From Actinomycetota bacterium (GTDB lineage Bacteria > Actinomycetota > Thermoleophilia > Gaiellales > Gaiellaceae): a stretch of DNA of 5,544 bases. The stretch spans positions 4,036 to 9,579 of the forward strand of contig VAXY01000181.1 in assembly GCA_005885085.1 (NCBI GenBank), written 5' to 3'. Below are positions 1-5,544 of the stretch, one piece after another. The notes under the pieces are model-generated. The model saw nothing but the letters and a program-made list of their open reading frames with translations, did not search any database and was not told the origin of the DNA. The position numbers were made by a program, and so were the translations under genes. Position 1 is the first letter of the stretch, and every line of letters starts with the position of its first letter.

Positions 1-18
1 ACGTCCGCCCTCGTGCCC

Positions 19-56
19 GGCACCGAATTCTCGCTGTGCACCGAGACCCCGTTGCC
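19..56. promoter_or_regulatory. Symmetric dyad, copy 1, probable regulator-binding site before the EBP start
   Basis: The element is laid out as GGCA, 6 bases, TCTCGCT (29-35), GTGC, ACCGAGA (40-46), 6 bases, TGCC. The inner arms pair at 6 of 7 positions and the outer GGCA/TGCC arms pair fully. It matches the element at 2871-2908 (32 of 38 bases, 35 of 42 when extended 4 bases leftward). It ends 5 bp before the EBP ATG, so a bound protein could block or adjust EBP expression. It could also act as an upstream activating site for a gene leaving the window to the left. Binding by the EBP is inferred from position and recurrence. Confidence 0.6.
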
Positions 57-61
57 AGACA

Positions 62-1682
62 ATGCCCGCGGCGATACCTGTCAGTACGTTGAACCTCGAC
101 GCGCTGCAGGCGATTGCCGTCGCCGTCGCGGGCGAGCGTACCGAGGAGGGGGTGCTCTCGCGCATCGTCGAGGGTCTCGCCCAGCAACCCGGTATCGCCC
201 TGGCACGGGTCTGGCTGCTGGGCCCCGGGGACATCTGCGACTCCTGCCGGCTGAGATCGCAGTGTCCCGACCAGACGCGCTGCCTCCACCTGAGCGCCAG
301 TGCGGGATCGCCACAGGCGTCGCCGGGTGAGAATTGGTCTCGTCTCGACGGGGACTTCCGCCGCTTTCCGCTGGGCGTGTTCAAGGTAGGTCGGATCGGG
401 GCGACCGGCTCGCCCCTCTTGCTGAACGACGCGTCGGCCGAGAACTGGGAGCGCACGGAGTGGGCGCGGCGAGAGGGTATCCAGAGCTTCGCGGGACAAC
501 CTCCGCGGAGAGGCCCTGGGTGTCCTGGCGGTCTTCCGGCGGGCCCCGATCACGGAGGAAGAGCTCGGCTGGCTCCGGACGGTCGCCGAGCACGCGGCGA
601 TCGCGATCGTCAACGGGCGGGCCCTGGCGGAGGTCGACCGGCTGCGACAGCGGCTCGAGGAGGAGAACGCCTATCTCCGGCAAGAGGTCGATCTCGCCCT
701 GGCCTACGGAAGCATCGTGGGGCAGAGCCCTGCGCTCCGGAGGGTCCTCCCCCAGGTGGAGCTGGTCGCGCCGACCGACGCCACCGTCCTCATTCTCGGC
801 GAGTCGGGCACCGGTAAGGAGCTCGTCGCCCGGGCGATCCACGAGCGCAGCGGTCGGGCGCGTCGCCCGCTGATCAAGGTAAACTGCGGTGCGATACCGC
901 GAGAGATGTTCGAGAGCGAGTTCTTCGGTCACGTTCGGGGCGCCTTCACGGGCGCCGTGCGCGACCGGCCGGGACGTTTCCAGCTGGCCGACGGAGGGAC
1001 CGTCTTCCTCGACGAGGTCGGCGACCTTCCGGTCGACCTTCAGCCCAAACTTCTCCGCGTCCTCCAGGAGGGGCAGTACGAGCGCGTGGGCGACGACACC
1101 ACTCGCAACGTCGACGTGCGCGTGATCGCGGCGACGAACCGGGACCTCAAGACCGATGTCCGGAACGGGCGCTTCCGCGAGGACCTCTATTACCGCTTGA
1201 GCGTTTTTCCGATCGAGCTTCCTCCACTCCGGGAGCGGAAGGACGATATCCCACTCCTCGCGGCGCACTTCATCTCCCTCGCCGCGCGGAAGCTCGGTGT
1301 TCCCGAGCCACCGATATCGATACACGAGTGCGAGCAACTCAAGCGCTACGACTGGCCAGGCAACGTCCGCGAGCTGCAGAATGTGATCGAGCGTGCCGTG
1401 ATCCTGTCCCGCGGCGGCCGTCTACGCCTCGCTGTCGTCGTTGCCGGCCACGCGGCGCACGAGGGCACGCCCCTTCCGGCCACACAGCCGCCTGGGCCGG
1501 AGGAGATTGTCCCGGAGAGCGAATGGCGTCGTCGGGAGCGGGCGAACCTCGTGGCGGCGCTGAAGCGTGCCGGAGGACGTGTCTATGGTCGCGGGGGCGC
1601 GGCAGAGCTCCTCGGGGTCAAGCCGTCCACCCTGCAATCCCGACTCCGGACTCTCGGGATCCACACAAACGACTTGCAATGA
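62..1682 (+). CDS. GAF-domain sigma-54-dependent transcriptional activator (EBP), frameshifted near 500
   Basis: Cytoplasmic activator that would hydrolyse ATP to open sigma-54 polymerase complexes. The N-terminal GAF sensor is read in one frame (62 to about 499, 146 residues) and the rest in the next frame (about 501-1682, 393 residues), so the joined protein is about 539 aa, normal for a GAF-AAA+-Fis activator. The GAF holds Cys59, Cys62, Cys68 and Cys74 (CX2CX5CX5C). In joined numbering the AAA+ core shows Walker A GESGTGKE (about 246-253), the sigma-54 loop GAFTGA (293-298), Walker B VFLDE (about 314-318), the REDLYYRL arginine-finger region (about 372) and WPGNVRELQNVIERA (about 431). 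A Fis-like helix-turn-helix ends the protein (about 488-534). The ATG at 62 has no good Shine-Dalgarno; the frame is open to the window edge but offers no other start. It ends 40 bp from the convergent diiron gene. A dyad lies directly upstream. The frame change may be a real mutation or a sequence error. The family call is firm; the ligand is unknown. Confidence 0.9.
497..504 (+). other. Frame change inside the EBP gene
   Basis: Up to the CAA codon at 497-499 the GAF domain reads well in the frame of 62 (ending SFAGQ). From the CTC at 501 onward the GAF continues in the next frame (LRGEALGVLAVFRRAP), running without a stop into the AAA+ domain. One surplus base remains between them. As I recall, relatives read GQPLxFRGE here. 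If so, three residues are also missing and an 8-base deletion fits better than a one-base insertion. A translation from 62 alone runs into nonsense and stops at 817. Confidence 0.85.
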
Positions 1683-1722
1683 CCCCGCGCGTTCCGCATC
1701 TGAGCGGCACACCTGTCGACCG

Positions 1723-2697
1723 CTACGCGGCCCACGACAATGCGTAATCGCCGGCCCGCGCGACCGTGCGGCCCGCGGTGTTGAGGACCTCCGCGATCGT
1801 GCTCCGCTGTTCACCCTTCGGCGGGAACAGGAAGTCGAGCGCCTGGAACGTGATCCACTCGGCCGGCGCACTCAGCGTCAGCACGCCTCGCGTCTCGTTC
1901 ATCTGCTCGACGGCCTCTTTCTGAAGCTTCAAGCCGCGCCGCGCCACCTGATTGTTATCGATGCCGAGCGCTTCGAAGTCGGGTGCGAGCAGCGCCTGCG
2001 TCATCGAGGTGAGTGCGAAGATCCGCGCCTGAAAGGCATACACGCTGATGACGCCGGGCAGCGAGAGCCGGCGCAATTGTTCGGGGAGATAGAGGACGCC
2101 GAGGGCGACGTGGCGCGACTCGTCGCGTTCGAAGTAGGGCAGCAGGTCCGCAAGCACCGGCTCGATGCGGCGCTCGGCGACGGTTCGAAACACGTCGATC
2201 GCAAACGTCTCGGCCAACAACTGCATCCCGAGCAGCTTGTGCGGCAGCGAGCGCGTGTCAATCAGCATTCGCAGGAGCATCGCGGTGTAGATATCGAGCC
2301 GCGGAATCTCGCCGCCGAGCTCGAGCAGATAGTCGCGCATCGTGTTGAAATGGCGCGCCTCGTCGAACGCCTGGCTGGTCGCCGCCATTTTGGCTTCGAC
2401 GTCGTCGAGGCGTTCCGCGAGGTCAGCCGAGATGACCCAGGCGGCCAGCTCACCCCACAGGATGATCGAGAAGACCCGCGCGAGAGGACCGCGCTGGTGC
2501 GGCTCGACTTGGATTCCACCGTGACGTCTCAGGAGATCTGCGAGGACTTCCTTCCCGTTCCACGAGCGCGACTGTGCGATCTGGCAGAGGCGCTCGAGCT
2601 TGGCGAATTTGCCGCAGGCCTCGGCAATGTAGGCTTCGGACCCGAGTTGATAAGGCGGAAACGGAAACAGAGACGAACGTACGAATTCTCTCACCAT
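1723..2697 (-). CDS. Ferritin-like diiron-carboxylate protein, putative oxygenase/oxidase
   Basis: A 324-residue, mostly helical soluble protein with a full four-helix-bundle diiron site: Glu83 (WGELA), Glu113-x-x-His116 (DEARHF), Glu163 (LAETF) and Glu193-x-x-His196 (DESRHVALG). Each single Glu precedes its ExxH by 30 residues, close to the spacing in ribonucleotide reductase R2, bacterial multicomponent monooxygenase alpha subunits and acyl-ACP desaturases. Such sites activate O2, so an oxygenase or oxidase role is likely; the substrate cannot be read from the sequence. No signal peptide or membrane segment is seen. The frame is open back to an ATG at 2760, but the ATG at 2697 is chosen because AGGAGG lies 7 bases before it. 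A sigma-54 promoter (2805-2820) lies about 97 bases upstream of this start. No reductase, ferredoxin or second subunit gene is adjacent. It converges on the EBP gene with a 40-bp gap. An R2-like ligand-binding oxidase, an AurF-type N-oxygenase or a desaturase-like enzyme are alternatives. Confidence 0.85.
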   Translation of the reverse strand: MVREFVRSSLFPFPPYQLGSEAYIAEACGKFAKLERLCQIAQSRSWNGKEVLADLLRRHGGIQVEPHQRGPLARVFSIILWGELAAWVISADLAERLDDVEAKMAATSQAFDEARHFNTMRDYLLELGGEIPRLDIYTAMLLRMLIDTRSLPHKLLGMQLLAETFAIDVFRTVAERRIEPVLADLLPYFERDESRHVALGVLYLPEQLRRLSLPGVISVYAFQARIFALTSMTQALLAPDFEALGIDNNQVARRGLKLQKEAVEQMNETRGVLTLSAPAEWITFQALDFLFPPKGEQRSTIAEVLNTAGRTVARAGDYALSWAA

Positions 2698-2704
2698 ATG
2701 AATC

Positions 2705-2710
2705 CCTCCT
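2705..2710 (-). promoter_or_regulatory. Strong ribosome binding site of the diiron gene
   Basis: The minus strand reads AGGAGG followed by the 7-base spacer GATTCAT and then ATG at 2697. This perfect Shine-Dalgarno decides the start against the upstream ATG at 2760, which would add 21 basic, low-complexity residues. Confidence 0.85.
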
Positions 2711-2804
2711 GCCGCGCTTCGATTGGCGTTTAGGCGGCGCGAGCCGCGAGGAAGGCGCAAGGTGCCTGGCTCAGGTTCGTGCCGCCGCGTCTGGGCACTC
2801 CTAG

Positions 2805-2820
2805 GGCAAGCGGCGTGCCA
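2805..2820 (-). promoter_or_regulatory. Sigma-54 (-24/-12) promoter of the diiron gene
   Basis: The minus strand reads TGGCACGCCGCTTGCC. The sigma-54 consensus is TGGCACG-N4-TTGCW; every fixed position matches except the last W, which is C. GG and GC are separated by the required 10 bases. The predicted transcription start is near 2794, giving a leader of about 97 bases to the ATG at 2697. I found no comparable match elsewhere in the intergenic regions. The promoter implies that transcription needs an ATP-driven activator, and an EBP gene lies next door. Confidence 0.85.
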
Positions 2821-2828
2821 GCGGCACG
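2814..2828. repeat. Palindrome overlapping the -24 box
   Basis: CGTGCC-AGC-GGCACG is a perfect 6-bp inverted repeat with a 3-base spacer, and its left arm is the complement of the -24 element. It could be a binding site for a factor competing with sigma-54 polymerase. It could equally be a by-product of the GGCACG core in GC-rich DNA. A sigma-54 promoter on the plus strand from the right arm is not supported, because no GC falls 10 bases after its GG. Confidence 0.35.
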
Positions 2829-2870
2829 ATCGCGCGAGCCGAAGTTTCGTAAGGCTCCACTTCCCCGCCG

Positions 2871-2908
2871 GGCAGCGAATTCTCGGTATCCACCGAGAGC
2901 CCGTTGCG
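2871..2908. promoter_or_regulatory. Symmetric dyad, copy 2, candidate upstream activating site for the diiron gene
   Basis: The core TCTCGGT-ATCC-ACCGAGA (2881-2898) is a perfect 7-bp inverted repeat with a 4-base centre. Outside a 3x3 unpaired stretch the flanks pair again (GCAGCG with CGTTGC, one G-T pair). The centre at about 2889.5 is roughly 95 bp upstream of the predicted sigma-54 start, a typical distance for an EBP enhancer. A second copy lies at 19-56 beside the EBP gene. It also lies about 320 bp upstream of the kinase gene, which it could influence. Confidence 0.7.
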
Positions 2909-3203
2909 GGGTGGTTCCGCGTGCCGGTCCTGCGACAGATCGCGGGGCACTTGCGCTCGTCCCCCCGGGGCGCCTCCAGGAGACGGGCGCCGCGTGCTCG
3001 CGCGCGACGGCTGCCGCAGGCTCTGCTCCCGACGAGACGTACTACCTGTCGCGGCCCGCATCTGCGGGCTCCGGAGACGGGGCGGCGGGCCGGTGGGGGC
3101 CGGGGCGCGTGCGTCAGCGTCCGATGAGAGACGCCGTCTGCGATGGCGCCCCCTCGCCATCGTGTAAGACAAACGACGACAGGTTGCGCGCCTCCGTTTC
3201 GGG
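2909..3203. other. Intergenic stretch with no supported gene
   Basis: About 295 bases of very GC-rich sequence between the dyad and the kinase promoter region. All short open frames on either strand are rich in Arg, Ala, Gly and Pro and show no recognisable domain or plausible start with a ribosome site. No sigma-54 promoter, riboswitch or clear terminator is seen. It may be untranslated regulatory DNA or a decayed gene. Confidence 0.5.
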
Positions 3204-3209
3204 TAAAAT
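3204..3209 (+). promoter_or_regulatory. -10-like hexamer before the histidine kinase
   Basis: TAAAAT stands out in GC-rich surroundings and lies 6 bases before the GTG at 3216. The best -35-like match (TTGCGC at 3184-3189) is only 14 bases away, shorter than normal. If real, transcription would start at or very near the GTG, giving a leaderless message. The same TAA is an in-frame stop, so the kinase cannot begin upstream of it. Confidence 0.3.
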
Positions 3210-3215
3210 CACGCT

Positions 3216-4790
3216 GTGGCGAACCACGCCGGCACCCAGGACGATCGTCCGCTTCGCGACGCGGGCGGAGCGGCCACGGGGACGGTCACCGTGCCGAAGG
3301 ATATGACGGAGCCGAAGGTCTTCGAGGACGCCCTGCGCCGGTCCGAGGAGACGTACCGGGTTCTGTTCCAGAAGAACCCGAACCCCGTGTGGGTGTGCGA
3401 CGCGGAGACGCTCCGGATCCTGGGGGTGAACGAAGGGGCGATGCGGGTGTACGGCTACGCTCGCGAGGAGTTCCTGGGCTTGACGCTCGCCGACCTCCAT
3501 GTGTCCGACGACGTCCCGAGCCTGCTGGAGCATGCGTCATCGCCTCAGCCCGAGCTCGTCGATGCCGGCGTGTGGCGGCACCGGAAGAAGGGCGGCACGA
3601 TCATCGACGTGGAGCTCGTCTCCCAGGAGATCCAGGTCGATGGCACCCGCGCACTGCTCGCCATGGCGATCGATGTGACGGACCGGCGACGCGCCGAGGA
3701 AGCCCTCCGCCGGAGCGAGTACCTCTACCGGACGGTCGCCAGCAACATCCCCAGCGGCGCCGTCGGCCTGTTCGATCGCGAGCTGCGCTACATCGTCGTC
3801 GACGGGGCCGGGGTGCTGGACGCCGCCGGCGTTTCCAAGGAAGCGCTGGTCGGGAAGACGATCGGGGAGGTGCTCCCCGCCGAGACCTGGGCGCTGCTCG
3901 AGCCGCTGTGTCGCGGGGCGCTCGAGGGGCGTACGGCGAACGGTGAGGTACCGTCCCGCGGTCGGATCTATTTCATCCACACCCTCCCGATCCCGGGCGA
4001 GAACGGCGAGGTCTCCATGGGGATGGTGATGGCGCTCGACATCACCGCCCGCAAGTGCGCGGAAGAAGAGGTCCGGAGGATGAACGAGGATCTCGAGCGA
4101 CGCGTGGTCGAACGCACCGCCGAGCTCGAGGACGCGTATCACCACCTCCAGGCGCTCTCGGCGCACCTGCAGTCCGTGCGGGAGCAGGAGCAGGCCCGCA
4201 TCGCCCGCGAGATCCACGACGAGCTCGGGCAGGCGCTGACCGGCCTGAAGTTCGAATTGAGCCGGCTCGCTCAGCGGCTCCGCGGTCACCCCGGGGGGGT
4301 GTCGGATCAGGCCACTGCGCTCGGTGCGGTCGTGGACGAGACGATCCACAACGTGCGCCGGATCTCCAGCGAGCTCCGCCCCGCGATCCTGGATGACCTG
4401 GGCCTCCTCGACGCGCTGGAGTGGCATGCGGAGGAGTTCGAGAAGCGCACGGGCATCAAGTGCACCGTCAAAGCGCCGCGTCGGCGAATAGAGGCCGGCC
4501 CGGACCTGGGGATCGCGCTGTTCCGCATTTGCCAGGAGGCCCTGACCAACGTCGCTCGCCACGCGCGCGCGACGGCCGTGCGGATCGTCCTGGCCAGGAA
4601 CCGGGGCAACGTGGTCCTCGAGGTCCACGACAACGGGGCCGGCACCCCGCCGGGGGTCCTTACCGGTGCAAAGTCGCTTGGGCTCTTGGGCATGCGCGAG
4701 CGGACCCGGGCCTTCAACGGCGAGCTCGTGATCCGGGGTGCGCCCGGGGAAGGCACCATGGTAAGGGCCACCATCCCGTGCCGGGACTGA
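3216..4790 (+). CDS. PAS-PAS sensor histidine kinase (HisKA_3 / NarL-type partner)
   Basis: A cytoplasmic kinase of up to 524 aa that would autophosphorylate a histidine and pass the phosphate to the response regulator encoded next. The order is: PAS 1 (about 41-160), PAS 2 (about 165-280), a charged coiled-coil linker (about 281-325), the HisKA_3 dimerisation domain with His334 in REIHDELGQAL, and the HATPase domain with N-box QEALTNVARHA (Asn445), G1 DNGAG (472-476) and G2 GLLGMRERT (489-497). There is no transmembrane segment, so the signal is sensed inside the cell. No heme- or flavin-binding motif is obvious in either PAS. The start is uncertain: GTG 3216 is the first after an in-frame TAA at 3204 but has no Shine-Dalgarno. 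GTG 3291 (residue 26) and ATG 3303 (residue 30) would drop only the disordered N-terminus. The stop is 15 bp before the regulator gene, so the two form an operon. Confidence 0.93.
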   Translation: MANHAGTQDDRPLRDAGGAATGTVTVPKDMTEPKVFEDALRRSEETYRVLFQKNPNPVWVCDAETLRILGVNEGAMRVYGYAREEFLGLTLADLHVSDDVPSLLEHASSPQPELVDAGVWRHRKKGGTIIDVELVSQEIQVDGTRALLAMAIDVTDRRRAEEALRRSEYLYRTVASNIPSGAVGLFDRELRYIVVDGAGVLDAAGVSKEALVGKTIGEVLPAETWALLEPLCRGALEGRTANGEVPSRGRIYFIHTLPIPGENGEVSMGMVMALDITARKCAEEEVRRMNEDLERRVVERTAELEDAYHHLQALSAHLQSVREQEQARIAREIHDELGQALTGLKFELSRLAQRLRGHPGGVSDQATALGAVVDETIHNVRRISSELRPAILDDLGLLDALEWHAEEFEKRTGIKCTVKAPRRRIEAGPDLGIALFRICQEALTNVARHARATAVRIVLARNRGNVVLEVHDNGAGTPPGVLTGAKSLGLLGMRERTRAFNGELVIRGAPGEGTMVRATIPCRD

Positions 4791-4792
4791 CC

Positions 4793-4797
4793 GGGAG
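4793..4797 (+). promoter_or_regulatory. Ribosome binding site of the response regulator
   Basis: GGGAG lies 8 bases before the ATG at 4806, just after the kinase stop at 4788-4790. This fits translation of the second gene from a shared message. Confidence 0.65.
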
Positions 4798-4805
4798 ACA
4801 AGACG

Positions 4806-5435
4806 ATGCGAATCCTGGTCTGTGATGACCACCCCATCGTGCGAAGGGGATTGCGGGAGATTCTGGAACAGGCCGGAGCTCCCGTCACGGTGGGAGAAGC
4901 CGCCAGCGCGGCGGAGGGGCTCGCGCTCGCGCGCAAGCAGTCGTGGGACACCGTCGTGCTGGACATCACGATGCCCGGCCGCAGCGGCCTCGAGCTCCTC
5001 AAGGAGCTCAAGAGCGAGCGCCCCAACGTGCCGGTCCTGGTGCTCAGCGTCCATCCCGCGGAGCAGTACGCCGTCCGGGTGCTCCGGGCCGGGGCCTCCG
5101 GATACCTCACCAAGGAGAGCGCGCCGGAAGAGTTGCTCACCGCCATTCGGCACATCGTCCGGGGTGGCCGCTACATCAGCCCGTCGGTCGGCGAGACCCT
5201 CGCGGACGACCTCGGCCGGCCGGCCGAACAGCTGCCGCACCACGGCCTGTCGGATCGCGAGTTCGAGATCATGCGCCTGCTCGCCTCCGGCAGACGCGTG
5301 TCGGAGATCGCCGAACAGCTCCATCTGAGCGTGAAAACCGTGAGCACCTACCGAGCCCGCGTCCTTCTCAAGCTGAACTTGCGGACCACGGCCGAAATCA
5401 TGCGGTACGCGATCAAGCACGATCTCGGGGACTGA
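4806..5435 (+). CDS. NarL/FixJ-family response regulator with LuxR-type DNA-binding domain
   Basis: A 209-residue transcription factor, normal length for the family, that would be phosphorylated by the upstream PAS kinase and then bind DNA. The receiver domain (1 to about 120) has the acidic pair Asp7-Asp8, the phosphoacceptor Asp53 in VVLDITMPG, Ser81 in the switch position and Lys103 in YLTKE. The LuxR-type helix-turn-helix covers about 146-209 (LSDREFEIMRLLASG, SEIAEQLHLSVKTVSTYRARV). All residues needed for phosphorylation are present. The ATG has a good ribosome site and lies 15 bp after the kinase stop. Pairing of HisKA_3 kinases with NarL-type regulators is the rule, so the partnership is secure. 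Target genes are not visible in the window: no matching repeated site was found near the kinase start. Confidence 0.96.
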   Translation: MRILVCDDHPIVRRGLREILEQAGAPVTVGEAASAAEGLALARKQSWDTVVLDITMPGRSGLELLKELKSERPNVPVLVLSVHPAEQYAVRVLRAGASGYLTKESAPEELLTAIRHIVRGGRYISPSVGETLADDLGRPAEQLPHHGLSDREFEIMRLLASGRRVSEIAEQLHLSVKTVSTYRARVLLKLNLRTTAEIMRYAIKHDLGD

Positions 5436-5469
5436 GCGCCCGCCACCATCTCGGGGTTGTGGGCCTCCC

Positions 5470-5488
5470 GGCGACACTCCTGTCGGCC
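5470..5488 (+). terminator. Weak hairpin after the two-component operon
   Basis: GGCGACA-CTCC-TGTCG-g-CC can fold into a 7-bp stem with one bulged G and a 4-base loop, 35 bases after the regulator stop. No run of T follows, so it is not a standard intrinsic terminator. The remaining bases to the window edge show nothing else. Confidence 0.2.
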
Positions 5489-5544
5489 AATACCGGTCAG
5501 CATCCGTAGCGGTCGTCCGGCGCAAAAATCGGACCGCCGCCCAA

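Noticed and set aside
19..40. Sigma-54 promoter reading of the GGCAC inside copy 1
   Set aside because: The nearest GC after GG is 12 bases away instead of 10 and the -12 TTGC is absent.
381..1337. A 318-codon minus-strand open frame inside the EBP gene
   Set aside because: It lies opposite the conserved AAA+ domain and is a shadow of it.
1683..1722. Bidirectional terminator between the convergent EBP and diiron genes
   Set aside because: Only a 5-bp stem with a 12-base loop (AGCGG/CCGCT) can be drawn and there is no T-run on either strand.
1567..2733. A 388-codon plus-strand open frame opposite the diiron gene
   Set aside because: The minus strand encodes the protein with the diiron motifs and the strong ribosome site. 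The plus-strand reading has no domain and crosses the EBP end in another frame.
2698..2760. N-terminal extension of the diiron protein to the ATG at 2760
   Set aside because: The ATG at 2697 has AGGAGG at 7-base spacing, while the 21 extra residues look like translated leader.
2853..2940. Reading the repeated dyad as a conserved peptide (GSEFSVSTESPL beside GTEFSLCTETPL at 19-54)
   Set aside because: The substitutions look conservative, but neither reading has a start nearby. The second has a stop at 2850, and the similarity ends where the dyad symmetry ends, which favours a DNA site.
2930..2955. Sigma-54 promoter reading of the GGGCACTTGCGC stretch
   Set aside because: The -24-like and -12-like parts are directly adjacent, with no spacer.
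3010..3080. Possible relic of the EBP GAF domain (PDETYYLSRPASAG resembling PDQTRCLHLSASAG at 266-307)
   Set aside because: The match is short, needs gaps relative to the dyad copies, and the flanking residues do not align. It could be chance in GC-rich DNA; a profile search of this stretch would settle it.
3537..5525. A 662-codon open frame on the minus strand opposite the kinase and regulator
   Set aside because: It is antisense to two genes with clear domains, has no recognisable domain itself, and is rich in Arg, Gly, Asp and His as expected from the mirrored codon bias of GC-rich genes.

Overview
The window is GC-rich DNA of a free-living bacterium. The tight packing, the two-component genes and the style of the sigma-54 regulator suggest an uncultivated soil or sediment lineage such as Rokubacteria/Methylomirabilota (NC10) or a deltaproteobacterial relative. 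That placement is an impression from protein style, not a measurement. No mobile element, CRISPR array, tRNA or rRNA is visible.

Layout. (1) 62-1682 (+): a GAF-domain sigma-54 activator (enhancer-binding protein, EBP) with an AAA+ core and a Fis-type helix-turn-helix, broken by one frame change near 500. (2) 1723-2697 (-): a 324-residue ferritin-like diiron-carboxylate protein with a complete E / ExxH / E / ExxH ligand set, convergent with the EBP. (3) 2698-3215: a 518-bp divergent intergenic region. On the minus strand it holds a near-perfect sigma-54 promoter (2805-2820) aimed at the diiron gene. A 38-base symmetric dyad (2871-2908) sits about 95 bp upstream of the predicted transcription start. 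(4) 3216-4790 (+): a soluble PAS-PAS histidine kinase of the HisKA_3 class. (5) 4806-5435 (+): its NarL/LuxR-type response regulator, 15 bp downstream, forming a two-gene operon.

How the parts fit. The dyad at 2871-2908 recurs at 19-56, just upstream of the EBP start. Within 42 aligned bases 35 are identical, and both copies keep the same 4-6-7-4-7-6-4 symmetry. The simplest reading is that this dyad is the upstream activating site of the EBP: the EBP would bind it, drive sigma-54 transcription of the diiron gene, and bind a second copy at its own start for autoregulation or to control a gene beyond the left edge. Sigma-54 control of diiron oxygenases by such activators is known for several bacterial multicomponent monooxygenases. 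Here the target is a single-subunit diiron protein of unknown reaction, and the sensor GAF carries a four-cysteine motif. The kinase/regulator pair is a conventional system whose link to the diiron gene, if any, is only the shared intergenic region.
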